A stretch of DNA of 64,000 nucleotides from Kiritimatiellia bacterium (GTDB taxonomy: Bacteria > Verrucomicrobiota > Kiritimatiellia > PWTM01). Shown in pieces: positions 54,846 through 63,973 of the stretch. Under the pieces are notes generated by a model. The model worked only from the letters and a program-made list of their open reading frames with translations, ran no database searches and was not told the DNA's origin. The stretch is from the NCBI GenBank assembly GCA_026417735.1, contig JAOACR010000015.1:1-64000 (forward strand), read 5' to 3'. Positions within the stretch are counted from its first letter, which is position 1; each line of letters opens with the position of its first letter. Made by a program: the position numbers and the translations under genes.

Positions 54846-56804
54846 TCACCGTCGGCTGCGGCGCCACAGCCCGAAGCCGATGCCCCCCAGGCCGACGAGC
54901 AGCGGCATCCCCAAAATGTTCACGGCTTTCACCACCGCGCCCAGCCGCTCGATGTCGGCGCGCAGATTCTTTCGCACCTCCTTCAGCTTCCGGCTGGTTT
55001 CGAGCTCCTCGCGCCGGAACCGCTCGATCTCCACTTTCTGTTCGGGCGTCAGCACCAGATCCTGGCGGTTCCCCTTCTGCGCCTGCAGCTCCTCCAAACG
55101 TCGCTTCGTCTCTTCGAGCTTCTGCTCGAGCGCGCGCTCCTCCGCCAGGTGACGCTCCTGCGCAGCGCGCAGCAGCGCCACCACCACTTCAAACGGCCGC
55201 TCCATCCGCCCCCGGGATCGGATCTGCGCCAGTCGCGCACCGCCGAGCAGCTCCTCCACCGCCCCAAAGAAAAATGTCAGGTTGTCGTTCATCGGCGTGT
55301 ACGCGGTTTGACCGAAGAGCCGCACCTCTCGCAGGCAGAAGTGGTCGTACAACAAGTCCGCATCCGCGACCAGCACCACCAAGCCGGGCTCGCGGCTCTT
55401 CCCGAGGTGACCAGCCCCTGCGGTCGTCGGCGCCACGTTGGTGGTGGCGGACGCCGCAGCCTCGTTGGTGATCGCGGTGTTGGCCACCGCATTCGTAGGG
55501 GCCGACGTCGTCGAGGTCGTGTTGGTGTCGCCACCGGGCTCTCCCTTCGGAAACGCGGTCGAAAAGGTCCCGCTCAACCGCACCGCCAGCACCTCACGCC
55601 GGCGACCGGGCTGAAACTCGCGCCCCACGCTCTCCCCGAAACGAGCGGTCATGGAGTCCACAAACCCGGCCGCCTCAGAACTGCGGATCAACGGCCGCGC
55701 CTCCACTCCTTCCGGCGGCTCCACCTTGAACGCACCGGGGGTGGGCATCAGCAATGTCTCAATTTTTGCGGTGAGCCGGTCGTCGGCCATGTTCGCGGGG
55801 CGGAGGCTCAGCCACATCGGGTTGTTCACCGCCCGACCATCACGGCTGCGCAACAGCGTCGCCGCCTCCAGATCGGCCAGCACACGCGAGTTCTCCCAAG
55901 TCACCCCCCATGCGCCCAGCAGCGGTCCCAACGTGGAGCCCTCCGCACCGAAGTTCATCATGCCCATCGGCCCGCGCGACTGGTCCTCCGCGAGGCACAG
56001 CGGATCGAGAAACGCCAGAATCTTCCCCCCGCGCAGCAGATACTGATCGATCGCGTAGAGTAGCTTCTCCGAAAGATTCTTCGGATGGACGATCACCAGC
56101 ATTTCCAGATCGTCCTCCAACGTTTCCGCCGTTTCACTGATCTGCCGAACCGTGTAGTCCTTCTCCAGATCGGTGAATGCGAACCAGCCGCGCTGGGGCT
56201 GCGGACCAAACGGCATGCCGCCCAGCCCTCCCAAGAGGGGCAGTGAGCTGATCAGCCCCACCACCGGCTTCTTCGGCTTCGACAGCCGTGCGATCAACCG
56301 CGTAATGTCATACTCGAGCCGCTCCTGGTCCTCCGGGTTCAGATACGGGATCACCGCCTCCGCATCGCCCTTGGCCGCCACCAGCCCGAACATCACCTCG
56401 GGGCCGAAAAAGCCCGCCGGCTGCGGCTCGATCCCGTACCGCCTCGCCCAGTCCGCAGCGTCCGAGTCCGGCACCGGATCGTACGTCTCCACGACGATCT
56501 TGCCGCGACCTTCAATCTCGTACTCGCGCAGCAAATCGGACACCGCCCGCGCGTAAACCCGTAGGTGCGGCGGCACCTGCGGATCGCTCGCGTTGAAGAA
56601 AAACTTCAGCGTCACCGGACCGTCCAGCTCTCGCAAAACCGCCCGCGTACCCTCCGAAAGCGTGTAGATCCGGTCCTCCGTCAGGTCCAATCTCCACACC
56701 ACCCCGCCGAGAATCACGTTCACCGCGACGACGATCGCCGCGACGACCACAAATGCCGCCAGACTGCTGCCGAGCAGTCGTCCGCCGCGAGGTTGATTCG
56801 TCAT
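54846..56804 (-). CDS. GldG-type ABC transporter auxiliary protein
   Basis: 652 aa. N-terminal membrane helix, then LTEDRIYTLSEGTRAVLREL, the typical GldG opening, and the large extracytoplasmic ABC_transp_aux domain (PF09822-like; EVMFGLVAAKGDAEAVIPYL, QYLLRGGKILAFLDPL). A low-complexity Thr/Asn/Ala linker sits at about 415-455, a coiled coil near 560-620, and a C-terminal membrane helix (MPLLVGLGGIGFGLW). In Bacteroidetes gliding it works with GldA and GldF; in PVC bacteria such modules occur without gliding, and their substrate is unknown. Confidence 0.88.
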   Translation of the reverse strand: MTNQPRGGRLLGSSLAAFVVVAAIVVAVNVILGGVVWRLDLTEDRIYTLSEGTRAVLRELDGPVTLKFFFNASDPQVPPHLRVYARAVSDLLREYEIEGRGKIVVETYDPVPDSDAADWARRYGIEPQPAGFFGPEVMFGLVAAKGDAEAVIPYLNPEDQERLEYDITRLIARLSKPKKPVVGLISSLPLLGGLGGMPFGPQPQRGWFAFTDLEKDYTVRQISETAETLEDDLEMLVIVHPKNLSEKLLYAIDQYLLRGGKILAFLDPLCLAEDQSRGPMGMMNFGAEGSTLGPLLGAWGVTWENSRVLADLEAATLLRSRDGRAVNNPMWLSLRPANMADDRLTAKIETLLMPTPGAFKVEPPEGVEARPLIRSSEAAGFVDSMTARFGESVGREFQPGRRREVLAVRLSGTFSTAFPKGEPGGDTNTTSTTSAPTNAVANTAITNEAAASATTNVAPTTAGAGHLGKSREPGLVVLVADADLLYDHFCLREVRLFGQTAYTPMNDNLTFFFGAVEELLGGARLAQIRSRGRMERPFEVVVALLRAAQERHLAEERALEQKLEETKRRLEELQAQKGNRQDLVLTPEQKVEIERFRREELETSRKLKEVRKNLRADIERLGAVVKAVNILGMPLLVGLGGIGFGLWRRSRR

Positions 56805-56820
56805 CGTTGCCGCCCTCCCG

Positions 56821-57567
56821 TCACGCCGACTTGCGATTCTCGAGCACCAGATAGGCGCCGAACAACGCCAGCACCATCACGCTCGCGTAGTAGACCACGT
56901 CCCGCAGATCAATTACGCCGCGCTGCAGCGATTCAAAATGCGGCATCACGCTGAGGGACGCGACCGCGTTCACCAGCCAGGACGGCGCCCACCGGTTCAC
57001 GATGTCCACGACCGGCGGCCAGCCCGCCAGCGCCAGGAACAGGCACACCACAAACGCGAGCACAAAGCCGATCACCTGGTTCCGCGTCGTTGTCGAGGTG
57101 AGGATTCCCACCGCGACGTACGCGCCGGCCAGCAGAATCGCGCCGATGTACCCGCCGACAATCGCTCCCCCGTCCGGGTTGCCCAGCCAGGCGGTCGTGA
57201 TCACGATCGGAAACGTGAGGACCGTCGCCAGCGACATGAACGCCCACGCCGCGAAAAACTTGCCCGCGAGCGCCTCGGTCAGCGTCACCGGAAACGTCAG
57301 CAGCAGCTCGATCGTGCCGGTGCGCCGCTCCTCCGCCCACAGCCGCATCGTCGCGGCGGGCACCAACAACAGGTTCACCCAGGGGAACCAGAAAAAGAAG
57401 TACTTCAGATCCGCCTGGTTTGCCTCGTAAAACCGGCTGACGAAGAACGTCAGAAACATGATCAGCATCAGGTAGAAGACGAGAAACACATACGCGACGG
57501 GCGATTCAAAGTACGCCCGGAGCTCCCGCTTGAAGATTTCCCAGGTGGTCCGCGAACAGAGCTTCAT
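56821..57567 (-). CDS. ABC-2 type permease (GldF-like)
   Basis: 248 aa with six membrane helices. Begins TTWEIFKRELRAYFESPVAYVFLVFYL, the usual GldF/NosY-like N-terminus, and has SRFYEANQADLKYFFFWFPWVNL in the first outside loop. Membrane part of the ABC complex with the ATPase encoded 17 nt upstream; the GldG gene follows after 16 nt. Ends with a short basic tail. Confidence 0.92.
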   Translation of the reverse strand: MKLCSRTTWEIFKRELRAYFESPVAYVFLVFYLMLIMFLTFFVSRFYEANQADLKYFFFWFPWVNLLLVPAATMRLWAEERRTGTIELLLTFPVTLTEALAGKFFAAWAFMSLATVLTFPIVITTAWLGNPDGGAIVGGYIGAILLAGAYVAVGILTSTTTRNQVIGFVLAFVVCLFLALAGWPPVVDIVNRWAPSWLVNAVASLSVMPHFESLQRGVIDLRDVVYYASVMVLALFGAYLVLENRKSA

Positions 57568-57583
57568 CGCCTGCCTCCTGCAG

Positions 57584-58324
57584 TCAGCGGTGCGCGGTGA
57601 CCTGCTCCGCCGTGCCTTGGGTTAACATCCGGAAGACCTCATCCAGACGTCCGGAGGGATGTTTCGTCTTCAGCTCCGCCGGAGAGCCCTCCGCGACGAT
57701 CCGACCCGCGTCAATAATGATCGCCCGCGTGCAAACCGCCTCGACCTCCTCGAGGATGTGCGTCGAAATCAGAATCGCTTTCTCTGCCGCCATGGAGCGA
57801 ATCATTTCGCGAACCACAAACTTCTGGTTCGGATCCAGACCGTCGGTCGGTTCGTCCATCACCAGCAACAAGGGATCGTGCAGTACCGCCTGCGCGAAGC
57901 ACACACGCTGTCGGTAACCTTTGGACAGCGTCTCAATGGGCTGATGCCGCACCGCGTCCAGACGGCAGCGTTGGATTGCCGACTCGACCCGATCGCGCCG
58001 TTCTGAACCGGAATAACCCCGCACGCCGGCCACAAAGTCCAGGAACCCCGTGACCGTCATCTCCGGATACAACGGGGCATTTTCCGGCAAATAGCCGATC
58101 CGCCGCTTCGCTTCAATCGGCTGCTCCACAATGTCGAAACCAGCGATCACCGCAGTGCCCGCGGTCGGTGGCAGAAAACCGGTGATCATCCGCATCGTCG
58201 TCGATTTGCCGGCCCCGTTCGGGCCCAGCACGCCCAGAATCTCCCCCTTCGCCGCGGTGAAGGATATCCCCCGCACCGCTTCGATCATGCCGTACCGCTT
58301 GTGCAGGTTCCTGACCTCGAGCAT
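57584..58324 (-). CDS. ABC transporter ATP-binding protein (GldA-like)
   Basis: 246 aa. Walker A GPNGAGKST, signature LSKGYRQRV, Walker B LLVMDEPTDGLDP and the switch His in ISTHILEEVE are all intact. KRRIGYLPENAPLYPEMTV is typical of ABC-2 drug/Gld-type ATPases. ATG 58324 (MLEVRNLHKRYG) is the family start; a GTG or ATG 27 nt further up adds non-conserved residues. Heads the operon ATPase, permease, GldG, DUF4340, and perhaps RluA and the aldo/keto reductase. Confidence 0.95.
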   Translation of the reverse strand: MLEVRNLHKRYGMIEAVRGISFTAAKGEILGVLGPNGAGKSTTMRMITGFLPPTAGTAVIAGFDIVEQPIEAKRRIGYLPENAPLYPEMTVTGFLDFVAGVRGYSGSERRDRVESAIQRCRLDAVRHQPIETLSKGYRQRVCFAQAVLHDPLLLVMDEPTDGLDPNQKFVVREMIRSMAAEKAILISTHILEEVEAVCTRAIIIDAGRIVAEGSPAELKTKHPSGRLDEVFRMLTQGTAEQVTAHR

Positions 58325-58418
58325 GCCCCGTTCCTTCCCTGGTTCAGCCACGGCGGAGCCGCCGGGCCGGATCGGACCTTTTCGACTCCACCCGACTGCA
58401 AAGCGTTCAAATGGTGAC

Positions 58419-58446
58419 GCACCCGCCCGGTCAGACGGGCGGGTGC
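58419..58446 (-). terminator. Hairpin terminator after class II aldolase gene
   Basis: Perfect 11-bp arms (gcacccgcccg at 58419-58429, cgggcgggtgc at 58436-58446) with a 6-nt loop directly follow the aldolase stop. The stem is very stable, but the following minus-strand bases are only moderately T-rich. Confidence 0.6.
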
Positions 58447-59403
58447 TCAGGCGCGGGGTTTAACCACCGCCCGCACGGCGTCGAGCTGACCGGCGCTCCC
58501 GAGCACCTCGTTCTTGTGCGCGATGAACGCCGCATACTCCTTCATGAAAATCTTTCCTGGCGCGCGCAAATCGAAGTTCTCGGGATGATCGCGGAAATGC
58601 TCCCGGTGCACGCGGCACCACACCAGCCGGCCGTCCGTGTCGATGTTCACCTTGGTGACGCCCAGCTGCGCCGCGCGCTTGAACTGCGACTCGTCCACCC
58701 CTTTCGTGCCCTTGAGCTGCCCGCCCGCCGCGTTGATCCGGTCCACTTCCTCCTTCGGCACCGAGCTGGAGCCATGCATCACCAGCGGGAAGCCCGGCAG
58801 ACGCTTCTGAATCGCCTCCAGCACCTCGAAGTGCAGCGTCTGCCGACCGCTGAACTTGTAGGCGCCATGGCTGGTGCCGATCGCGCAGGCCAGGCTGTCG
58901 CAACCGGTCCGCTTCACGAACTCCTCGGCTTGCGCCGGATCGGTCAGCTTCGCGTCCGACTCCGCCACCGAGACGTGCTCCTCAACGCCGCCCAACATGC
59001 CGAGCTCCGCCTCGACCACCACGCCCTTGGCGTGCGCAGCATCCACCACGCGCTTGGTAATCTCGACGTTCTTTTCGAACGGCTCCGAGCTCGCATCAAT
59101 CATCACCGAGCTGTAAAAACCGCTGTCGATGCAGTCGTAACAGGTCGCCTCGTCACCGTGGTCGAGGTGCACCGCGAAAATCGCATCGGGGAAGATCTCG
59201 TTCGCGGTCCGGATCAGCGCCTCCAGCATCTTCTTGTGGGTATACGACCTGGCGCCCTTCGAGATCTGCACGATGAACGGGGCGCGGCTCTGAACGTTCC
59301 CCTGAAAGAGTCCCATGCACTGCTCGAGGTTGTTGATGTTGTACGCGCCGATCGCATACCGGCCGTACGCGTGCGCGAACAACTCCTTCGTCGTCACAAT
59401 CAT
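58447..59403 (-). CDS. fba: Class II fructose-bisphosphate aldolase
   Basis: 318 aa. Zinc aldolase of glycolysis and gluconeogenesis, splitting fructose 1,6-bisphosphate to DHAP and glyceraldehyde 3-phosphate. GAYNINNLEQCMG at the start, zinc site FAVHLDHGD, SSVMIDASSEPFEKN, and the second metal ligands in GTSHGAYKF and MHGSSSVPKEE. NIDTDGRLVW is the phosphate-binding end. It fits the FbaA-like subfamily with insertions (EEHVSVAESDAKLTDP). AGGA 8 nt upstream supports ATG 59403. Tagatose-bisphosphate aldolase activity cannot be ruled out by eye. Confidence 0.93.
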   Translation of the reverse strand: MIVTTKELFAHAYGRYAIGAYNINNLEQCMGLFQGNVQSRAPFIVQISKGARSYTHKKMLEALIRTANEIFPDAIFAVHLDHGDEATCYDCIDSGFYSSVMIDASSEPFEKNVEITKRVVDAAHAKGVVVEAELGMLGGVEEHVSVAESDAKLTDPAQAEEFVKRTGCDSLACAIGTSHGAYKFSGRQTLHFEVLEAIQKRLPGFPLVMHGSSSVPKEEVDRINAAGGQLKGTKGVDESQFKRAAQLGVTKVNIDTDGRLVWCRVHREHFRDHPENFDLRAPGKIFMKEYAAFIAHKNEVLGSAGQLDAVRAVVKPRA

Positions 59404-59509
59404 CGGCTCGATCCTTTCCTTGAAACCACGGGCCGCTGCGCGGCGCCGCGAAACAGGCCACAAAGACTATCGTGGGCGATCGCTCGCGTCAACGTCGAGG
59501 CGCCCCATT

Positions 59510-59537
59510 TTGCGCCCGCGGCCCAGCTTGATATGAT
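59510..59537 (+). promoter_or_regulatory. Putative short-leader promoter of the CDF gene
   Basis: TTGCGC (59510-59515), 16-nt spacer, TATGAT (59532-59537). The predicted start near 59544 is only about 3 nt from ATG 59547, which has no Shine-Dalgarno, so the mRNA may be leaderless. Confidence 0.42.
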
Positions 59538-59546
59538 GTGCGCAGA

Positions 59547-60812
59547 ATGGTCGACTCAGCGCCCTCGCCCGACCCCGGCACGCCTGCTCGGTTGCGCGGA
59601 TGGACCGGATGGCTCATCCGGCGCGTGCTCGGAGACGGGCATGACCCCGCCGAGACGGCCGCCCGGCAGCGTCTCGGCGAGTTCGAAGGTTTTTTGAGCG
59701 CCTCCGTCAGCCTCGCGCTGGCCGCAGCCAAAGCGGTGCTGGGGCTTTGGTCCGGCAGCATCTCGTTGATCGCCGACGCGGTGAACAACTCGGCGGACGT
59801 CGCCAGCAGCCTGGTCATCGCATTGAGCTGTCGCTGGGCGCGCCGGCCCGGCGACCGCCGCCATCCGTTTGGCCACGGCCGCCTGGAGACGGTCGCCACA
59901 CTGGTGCTGTCCTTCTTTCTGTTGGCGGTCGCTCTTCAGGTCGGCGCAGCGGGCGTGCGGCGTCTGTGGCGCCCCGAGCCCGCCGCGAGTCCCGGATGGT
60001 TGCTGATCGCGGTGTCGTTGACCATCGGACTCAAGTCAGCACTTGCACACTTCGCGCGGACCGCCGCGCGACTGTCCCGTTCCTCCGTCATCGAAGCCGA
60101 TTCCTGGAACCATCTGTTCGACATCGCCGCGACGTCGCTGGTGTTCGTTGCGCTGCTCGGCAACCGGCTGGGGCATCCACGGCTCGATGGTTGGGCCGCC
60201 ATCGGTGTCGCCGCATTCATCGCGGGGACCGGCGTGCGTTTCGCGCGCTCCGCGCTCAGCGCGCTGATCGGTGAGAGCGTCGACGATGCACAACTGGCGC
60301 GCATCCGTTCGCTCGCCGCCTCGGTCCACGGCGTGCGCGGTGTGCACGACGTGCTGGTGCACAGCTATGGTGACGCGCGCCTGATCTCGCTCCACATCGA
60401 GGTGGATGCCGCGCTCACCCTGATGGAAGCCCACGCGATGGCCGAAGAGGTCGAGCGCCGCATCGCGCAGGCGACCGGTGCAAAGGTCGTCGCGCACACC
60501 GATCCGGTGGACCGGGCACACCCCGAGTACGAGGCCGCGCGCCGATCGCTGGATCGTTACGCCCACGATCATGCGGACGTGGCCGGTTTTCACGACCTCC
60601 GCCTCACCGGCCCCGCCGGCGGTGCGGACCTCTCCGTCGACATCGTGCTGCACGCCGAGGACCGCCGCCGCGGTGAACACGAGGTGAGCGAGCTTCGCGA
60701 CCGCCTCTGCGAACGGCTGCGCCGCGACGTGCCGGGGCTTCGACGCATCGATCTCGGTTTCGAGACTGAAAGCGGCGCAACGCACGAGGAGCGCCGCAGT
60801 TACCCACCATGA
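59547..60812 (+). CDS. Cation diffusion facilitator family transporter
   Basis: 421 aa. Six membrane helices and a long cytoplasmic C-terminal domain. Metal sites: DAVNNSADV in helix 2 (Asn where His is common) and DSWNHLFDI in helix 5 with His and Asp. It exports divalent metal (Zn, Fe, Mn or Co) in exchange for H+; the ion is not certain. The C-terminal part has the CDF dimer domain and additional ferredoxin-like sequence. GTG 59538 is an alternative start. Ends by ATGA overlap with the recombinase gene. Confidence 0.92.
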   Translation: MVDSAPSPDPGTPARLRGWTGWLIRRVLGDGHDPAETAARQRLGEFEGFLSASVSLALAAAKAVLGLWSGSISLIADAVNNSADVASSLVIALSCRWARRPGDRRHPFGHGRLETVATLVLSFFLLAVALQVGAAGVRRLWRPEPAASPGWLLIAVSLTIGLKSALAHFARTAARLSRSSVIEADSWNHLFDIAATSLVFVALLGNRLGHPRLDGWAAIGVAAFIAGTGVRFARSALSALIGESVDDAQLARIRSLAASVHGVRGVHDVLVHSYGDARLISLHIEVDAALTLMEAHAMAEEVERRIAQATGAKVVAHTDPVDRAHPEYEAARRSLDRYAHDHADVAGFHDLRLTGPAGGADLSVDIVLHAEDRRRGEHEVSELRDRLCERLRRDVPGLRRIDLGFETESGATHEERRSYPP

Positions 60813-61807
60813 GCCGCGACCAGCCCGGTTGCGCTCCCTTGGATCCTCGGCTGGCCGCCGATCCGGCCGTGCGTCGCTTTGTGGAGTACCTCCGCGCGGA
60901 ACGGGACGCCTCGCCGCACACCATGTCCGCCTATTTGGGAGACTTGCGACAGTTCGTGGACGCCGTGTGGGGAGCGGGCGCGAGTCCGCCACATCCCTGG
61001 ACCACCTGCGACCGATACGCCGCACGCCGGTTTCTGGTCGAGCTGCACCGCGACGGCCATTCGCCCGCTACGGTCGCCCGCAAGGCGTCGTCGCTGCGCT
61101 GCTTTTTCCGTTTTCTGCTGCGCGAGAACCTTGCCGCGGCCAATCCCTTTCGCGGTGTGCACCTTCCAGCGCGGCAGCGACGGCTCCCGTCGGTACTAAC
61201 GGTCGCCGAGGTCGGCCGGCTGTTGGACGCACCCGCTCGCCTGGCCGACATTCGCCTCGCCCGCTGCGACGATCCTCAACGTCGCCGGTGGATCGAGTAT
61301 GCCGCCGCCCGTGACCGCGCGATCCTCGAACTGCTCTACAGCACCGGCATGCGGGTCGGTGAATGCGTGGGTCTGCGGGCGGCGCAGGTGGATGAGCTGT
61401 CCGGAGTCGTCCGCGTGCTCGGCAAGGGACGCAAAGAGCGTATCTGCCCGCTGGGCCGCCCTGCGCTTCGCGCGCTACGCACCGCGCTGAAGCTGAGAAA
61501 CGAGCTTTTCCCCACGCTTCAGGGACCCACAGCACCACTGTTTGTGAATCGCCGTGGCGGCCGCCTGGGCGCGCGATCCGTACAGCGGATCCTCAAACCG
61601 TACCTCGCGATCGCGAACCTCTCCGCCGAGGTGACGCCCCACACCCTCCGCCACAGTTTCGCCACTCACCTCCTTGATGCCGGCGCGGACCTGCGCAGCG
61701 TGCAAGAACTGCTCGGCCATGCAAGCCTCTCCACGACGCAGCTCTACACCCACGTGTCGATCGAACGCCTGCGCGAGGTCTACGAACGGACCCACCCCCG
61801 GCCCTGA
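60809..61807 (+). CDS. Tyrosine recombinase XerC/XerD-like
   Basis: 332 aa. N-terminal SAM-like DNA-binding domain (FVEYLRAERDASPHTMSAYL), then the catalytic domain with the full set: Arg182, Lys206, His278, Arg281, His304 and Tyr313 (LYTHV). Normal length for XerC/D, without a transposon context, so it is probably the chromosome dimer resolution enzyme; an acquired integrase is less likely. Coupled by ATGA to the CDF gene. The recombination site dif is not evident here. Confidence 0.93.
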   Translation: MSRDQPGCAPLDPRLAADPAVRRFVEYLRAERDASPHTMSAYLGDLRQFVDAVWGAGASPPHPWTTCDRYAARRFLVELHRDGHSPATVARKASSLRCFFRFLLRENLAAANPFRGVHLPARQRRLPSVLTVAEVGRLLDAPARLADIRLARCDDPQRRRWIEYAAARDRAILELLYSTGMRVGECVGLRAAQVDELSGVVRVLGKGRKERICPLGRPALRALRTALKLRNELFPTLQGPTAPLFVNRRGGRLGARSVQRILKPYLAIANLSAEVTPHTLRHSFATHLLDAGADLRSVQELLGHASLSTTQLYTHVSIERLREVYERTHPRP

Positions 61808-61823
61808 GCCGCACCGGCCACGC

Positions 61824-62660
61824 TCACCTCACGCGTACCCGGTAAAAACGGGTCGGAGCGTTGTTGGTGTCAGCATAGGTGATCACGGGCGCAGCGGAAA
61901 CCCCTGACCAGACCACGGTCCAGGGACCGGCCGGGGAGGTGGCCGCTTCAAGATGGTTCGTCAGGCCGACCGCGGTCGGCCAGCTCAAAATCCGCGCCCC
62001 CGGCGCGTTCGACACAGAGATCCGCAGCAGGCTGATCTCGCAGTAAATGAGATTCCCGAATGTCGGAGGTTGTTGACCCGCATAGTTGACCGGCAGATCC
62101 TCGAACGGCTCACCGACATCCACGATCCCCACGCCTTTCGACAAAGAGTTCCAGAAGTCCAGCGCGCCCTGCGGATCAGAAATCACGCGCCCAAAGACCG
62201 TGAACCCGCCATTCTGGGTGTCGAGGTTTGCGGAGTTGTCACCAAGGTTGATGAAAAACTGGCACGTCGCGGAATCCGGGTCGCCCGCGACTTTCGCCAT
62301 CGCCAGCGTGCCGCGCACATTGGATCGCAACGGACCAGTGGCAAACTCGTTGGAGATCGCTCCGAAGTGGGGCACCTCTTCCACGCCGGTGTAGGAGGGG
62401 CTGGCGCGATAGCCGCCCCCCTGAATCACGAAACCCGGGATCAACCGGTGAAAAAACATCCGCGCATACGCGCCCGATTCCACCAGCCGGACGAAGTTCG
62501 CAACGGTGAGGGGCTTTTCCTCGTCAAAAAGCTCCACTTCCAGCTGAATGTTCAGCGAATAGCCTAAGATCCGGAATTGCGCCAGCGTGTTGGCCGGAGC
62601 GGAGCTGGCCAACACGCCCACCAGCAGCATGCCGCCGACAAACCGATTGGCACTTCGCAT
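61824..62660 (-). CDS. Secreted cyclophilin-type peptidyl-prolyl isomerase
   Basis: 278 aa. Signal peptide (LLVGVLASSAPANT), then a cyclophilin domain (about 30-200): FHRLIPGFVIQGGG, with the catalytic Arg, and ATCQFFINLGDN and GGFTVFGRVI. The C-terminal 75 residues (ILSWPTAVGLTNHLEAATS...FYRVRVR) form an add-on beta module frequent in Verrucomicrobia exported proteins. It should assist folding of proteins in the envelope. A good GAGGAG site precedes ATG 62660. Follows the PQQ-repeat gene by 32 nt. Confidence 0.92.
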   Translation of the reverse strand: MRSANRFVGGMLLVGVLASSAPANTLAQFRILGYSLNIQLEVELFDEEKPLTVANFVRLVESGAYARMFFHRLIPGFVIQGGGYRASPSYTGVEEVPHFGAISNEFATGPLRSNVRGTLAMAKVAGDPDSATCQFFINLGDNSANLDTQNGGFTVFGRVISDPQGALDFWNSLSKGVGIVDVGEPFEDLPVNYAGQQPPTFGNLIYCEISLLRISVSNAPGARILSWPTAVGLTNHLEAATSPAGPWTVVWSGVSAAPVITYADTNNAPTRFYRVRVR

Positions 62661-62692
62661 CGTGGTCTCCTCCTCAGGCCGCCGCGCCCTCT

Positions 62693-63973
62693 TCAGGGAG
62701 CGAGCCGAAGGTCGTAACAGAGCACCAGCGACTGATCCCGCAGGTACAATCGCCCCCCTGCAATGACCGGGTGCGGCCACGCTTTTTCTTCACTCCGATC
62801 CGGCTGCTCGAACCGTCCCCGCTCGATGTAGGCCACAGGATTGGCCTCCACCAGCGCCACCGGGCCGTTCTCACTGCGCACGTACAGACGCCGGCCGGCC
62901 GCAGCGATGGATCCTTTGCCCACCGAGGGCGCCGACCAGGCAATCCGGCCGGTCGCCAGCTCGACACAAAACAGCTGGCTGGCGCCGGTACCATACAGAT
63001 GGCCGTCCACCAGCACCACTCCCCCGTGGTGGTTCTGAAACTCCCGGAGGAACCACATCGGCCGCACCTCAAAGTTGTCGGCGCGCCGCACGATGCGCGC
63101 CGCCCCACCACCCGTGTTGTAGGCAGACGCCGCAAACACCACGTCGCCGGCTACGATGGGCGTCATGCAGTTCGCAACCGGGCTCGCGGGCGCGTCCCAT
63201 GCCCACAGCAGTCGTCCATCCTCCGCCGCCACACCGACCACGCCGCCGTCAAGAAACTGCACGTATTGCCGGACGCCTCCAATCTCCGCCGCAACAACCG
63301 AGGCATAGCCCGCGGTTCCGTACGGCCGCCGTGAGCGACGCGCACCAGTTTCGGTCTCCCGCGCACGCCGCACCGCACACGTCCACAACGTTCGCCCGTT
63401 CGCCCGGTCCAGCGCCACGATCGTCGCGTTCGTGCCACCCGGCGTGCAAATAACACGGTCCCCATCCACCAGCGGTGACTCCGCATATGCCCACGAACCG
63501 CAACGGCCGTCAAACTCAGCGACGAGGTCCCGCATCCACACGCGCGCGCCGCTGGGGGCCTCTGCACACAACAGTTTTCCGTCCGAACTCAGTACGAACA
63601 GCCGGCCATCCGCCCACGTCGGCGTCGAGCGCGGCCCCGGATGACCCCCTTGCATGCGCCCGAAGGGAGTCGCCCAAACGCGTCGACCGTCCCTCGCATC
63701 CAGCGCAATAAGGCTTTCTGTCTCCCCCTCCAACGTCCCCAGCAGGTACAGGCGGTCGCCCACCTGCACGGGCGTGGAGTAACCGCGGCCCGCCTCCCGC
63801 GATGTCCAGAGCAACCGCGGCCCACCCTCCGGCCATGACTGCAGCAATCCCTCTCCGGTCACCACGCCGGTCCGATCCGGACCTCGCCATTGGGGCCAGT
63901 CGCCGCTCGCTCCCCGCACCAGCGACCCCATCCCCAACGGAGCAGCCATCCACACCCACAGCCAACGATGCAT
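62693..63973 (-). CDS. PQQ-like beta-propeller repeat protein, secreted
   Basis: 426 aa. Signal peptide (about 3-22), then WPQWRGPDRTGV, a typical start of PVC PQQ-repeat proteins, and repeats of the PQQ type such as LIALDARDGRRVWATPF, LLCAEAPSGARVWM and IVALDRANGRTLWT. It forms an eight-bladed propeller similar to BamB and quinoprotein dehydrogenases, but no clear quinone-binding catalytic residues are visible, so a scaffold role is possible. ATG 63973 has a G-rich site before it; an in-frame start at 63997 is less likely. Confidence 0.88.
   Translation of the reverse strand: MHRWLWVWMAAPLGMGSLVRGASGDWPQWRGPDRTGVVTGEGLLQSWPEGGPRLLWTSREAGRGYSTPVQVGDRLYLLGTLEGETESLIALDARDGRRVWATPFGRMQGGHPGPRSTPTWADGRLFVLSSDGKLLCAEAPSGARVWMRDLVAEFDGRCGSWAYAESPLVDGDRVICTPGGTNATIVALDRANGRTLWTCAVRRARETETGARRSRRPYGTAGYASVVAAEIGGVRQYVQFLDGGVVGVAAEDGRLLWAWDAPASPVANCMTPIVAGDVVFAASAYNTGGGAARIVRRADNFEVRPMWFLREFQNHHGGVVLVDGHLYGTGASQLFCVELATGRIAWSAPSVGKGSIAAAGRRLYVRSENGPVALVEANPVAYIERGRFEQPDRSEEKAWPHPVIAGGRLYLRDQSLVLCYDLRLAP

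Noticed and set aside
60809-61807. Integrase marking a genomic island
   Set aside because: No att repeats, tRNA target or phage genes around it; length and motifs fit a housekeeping XerC/D.
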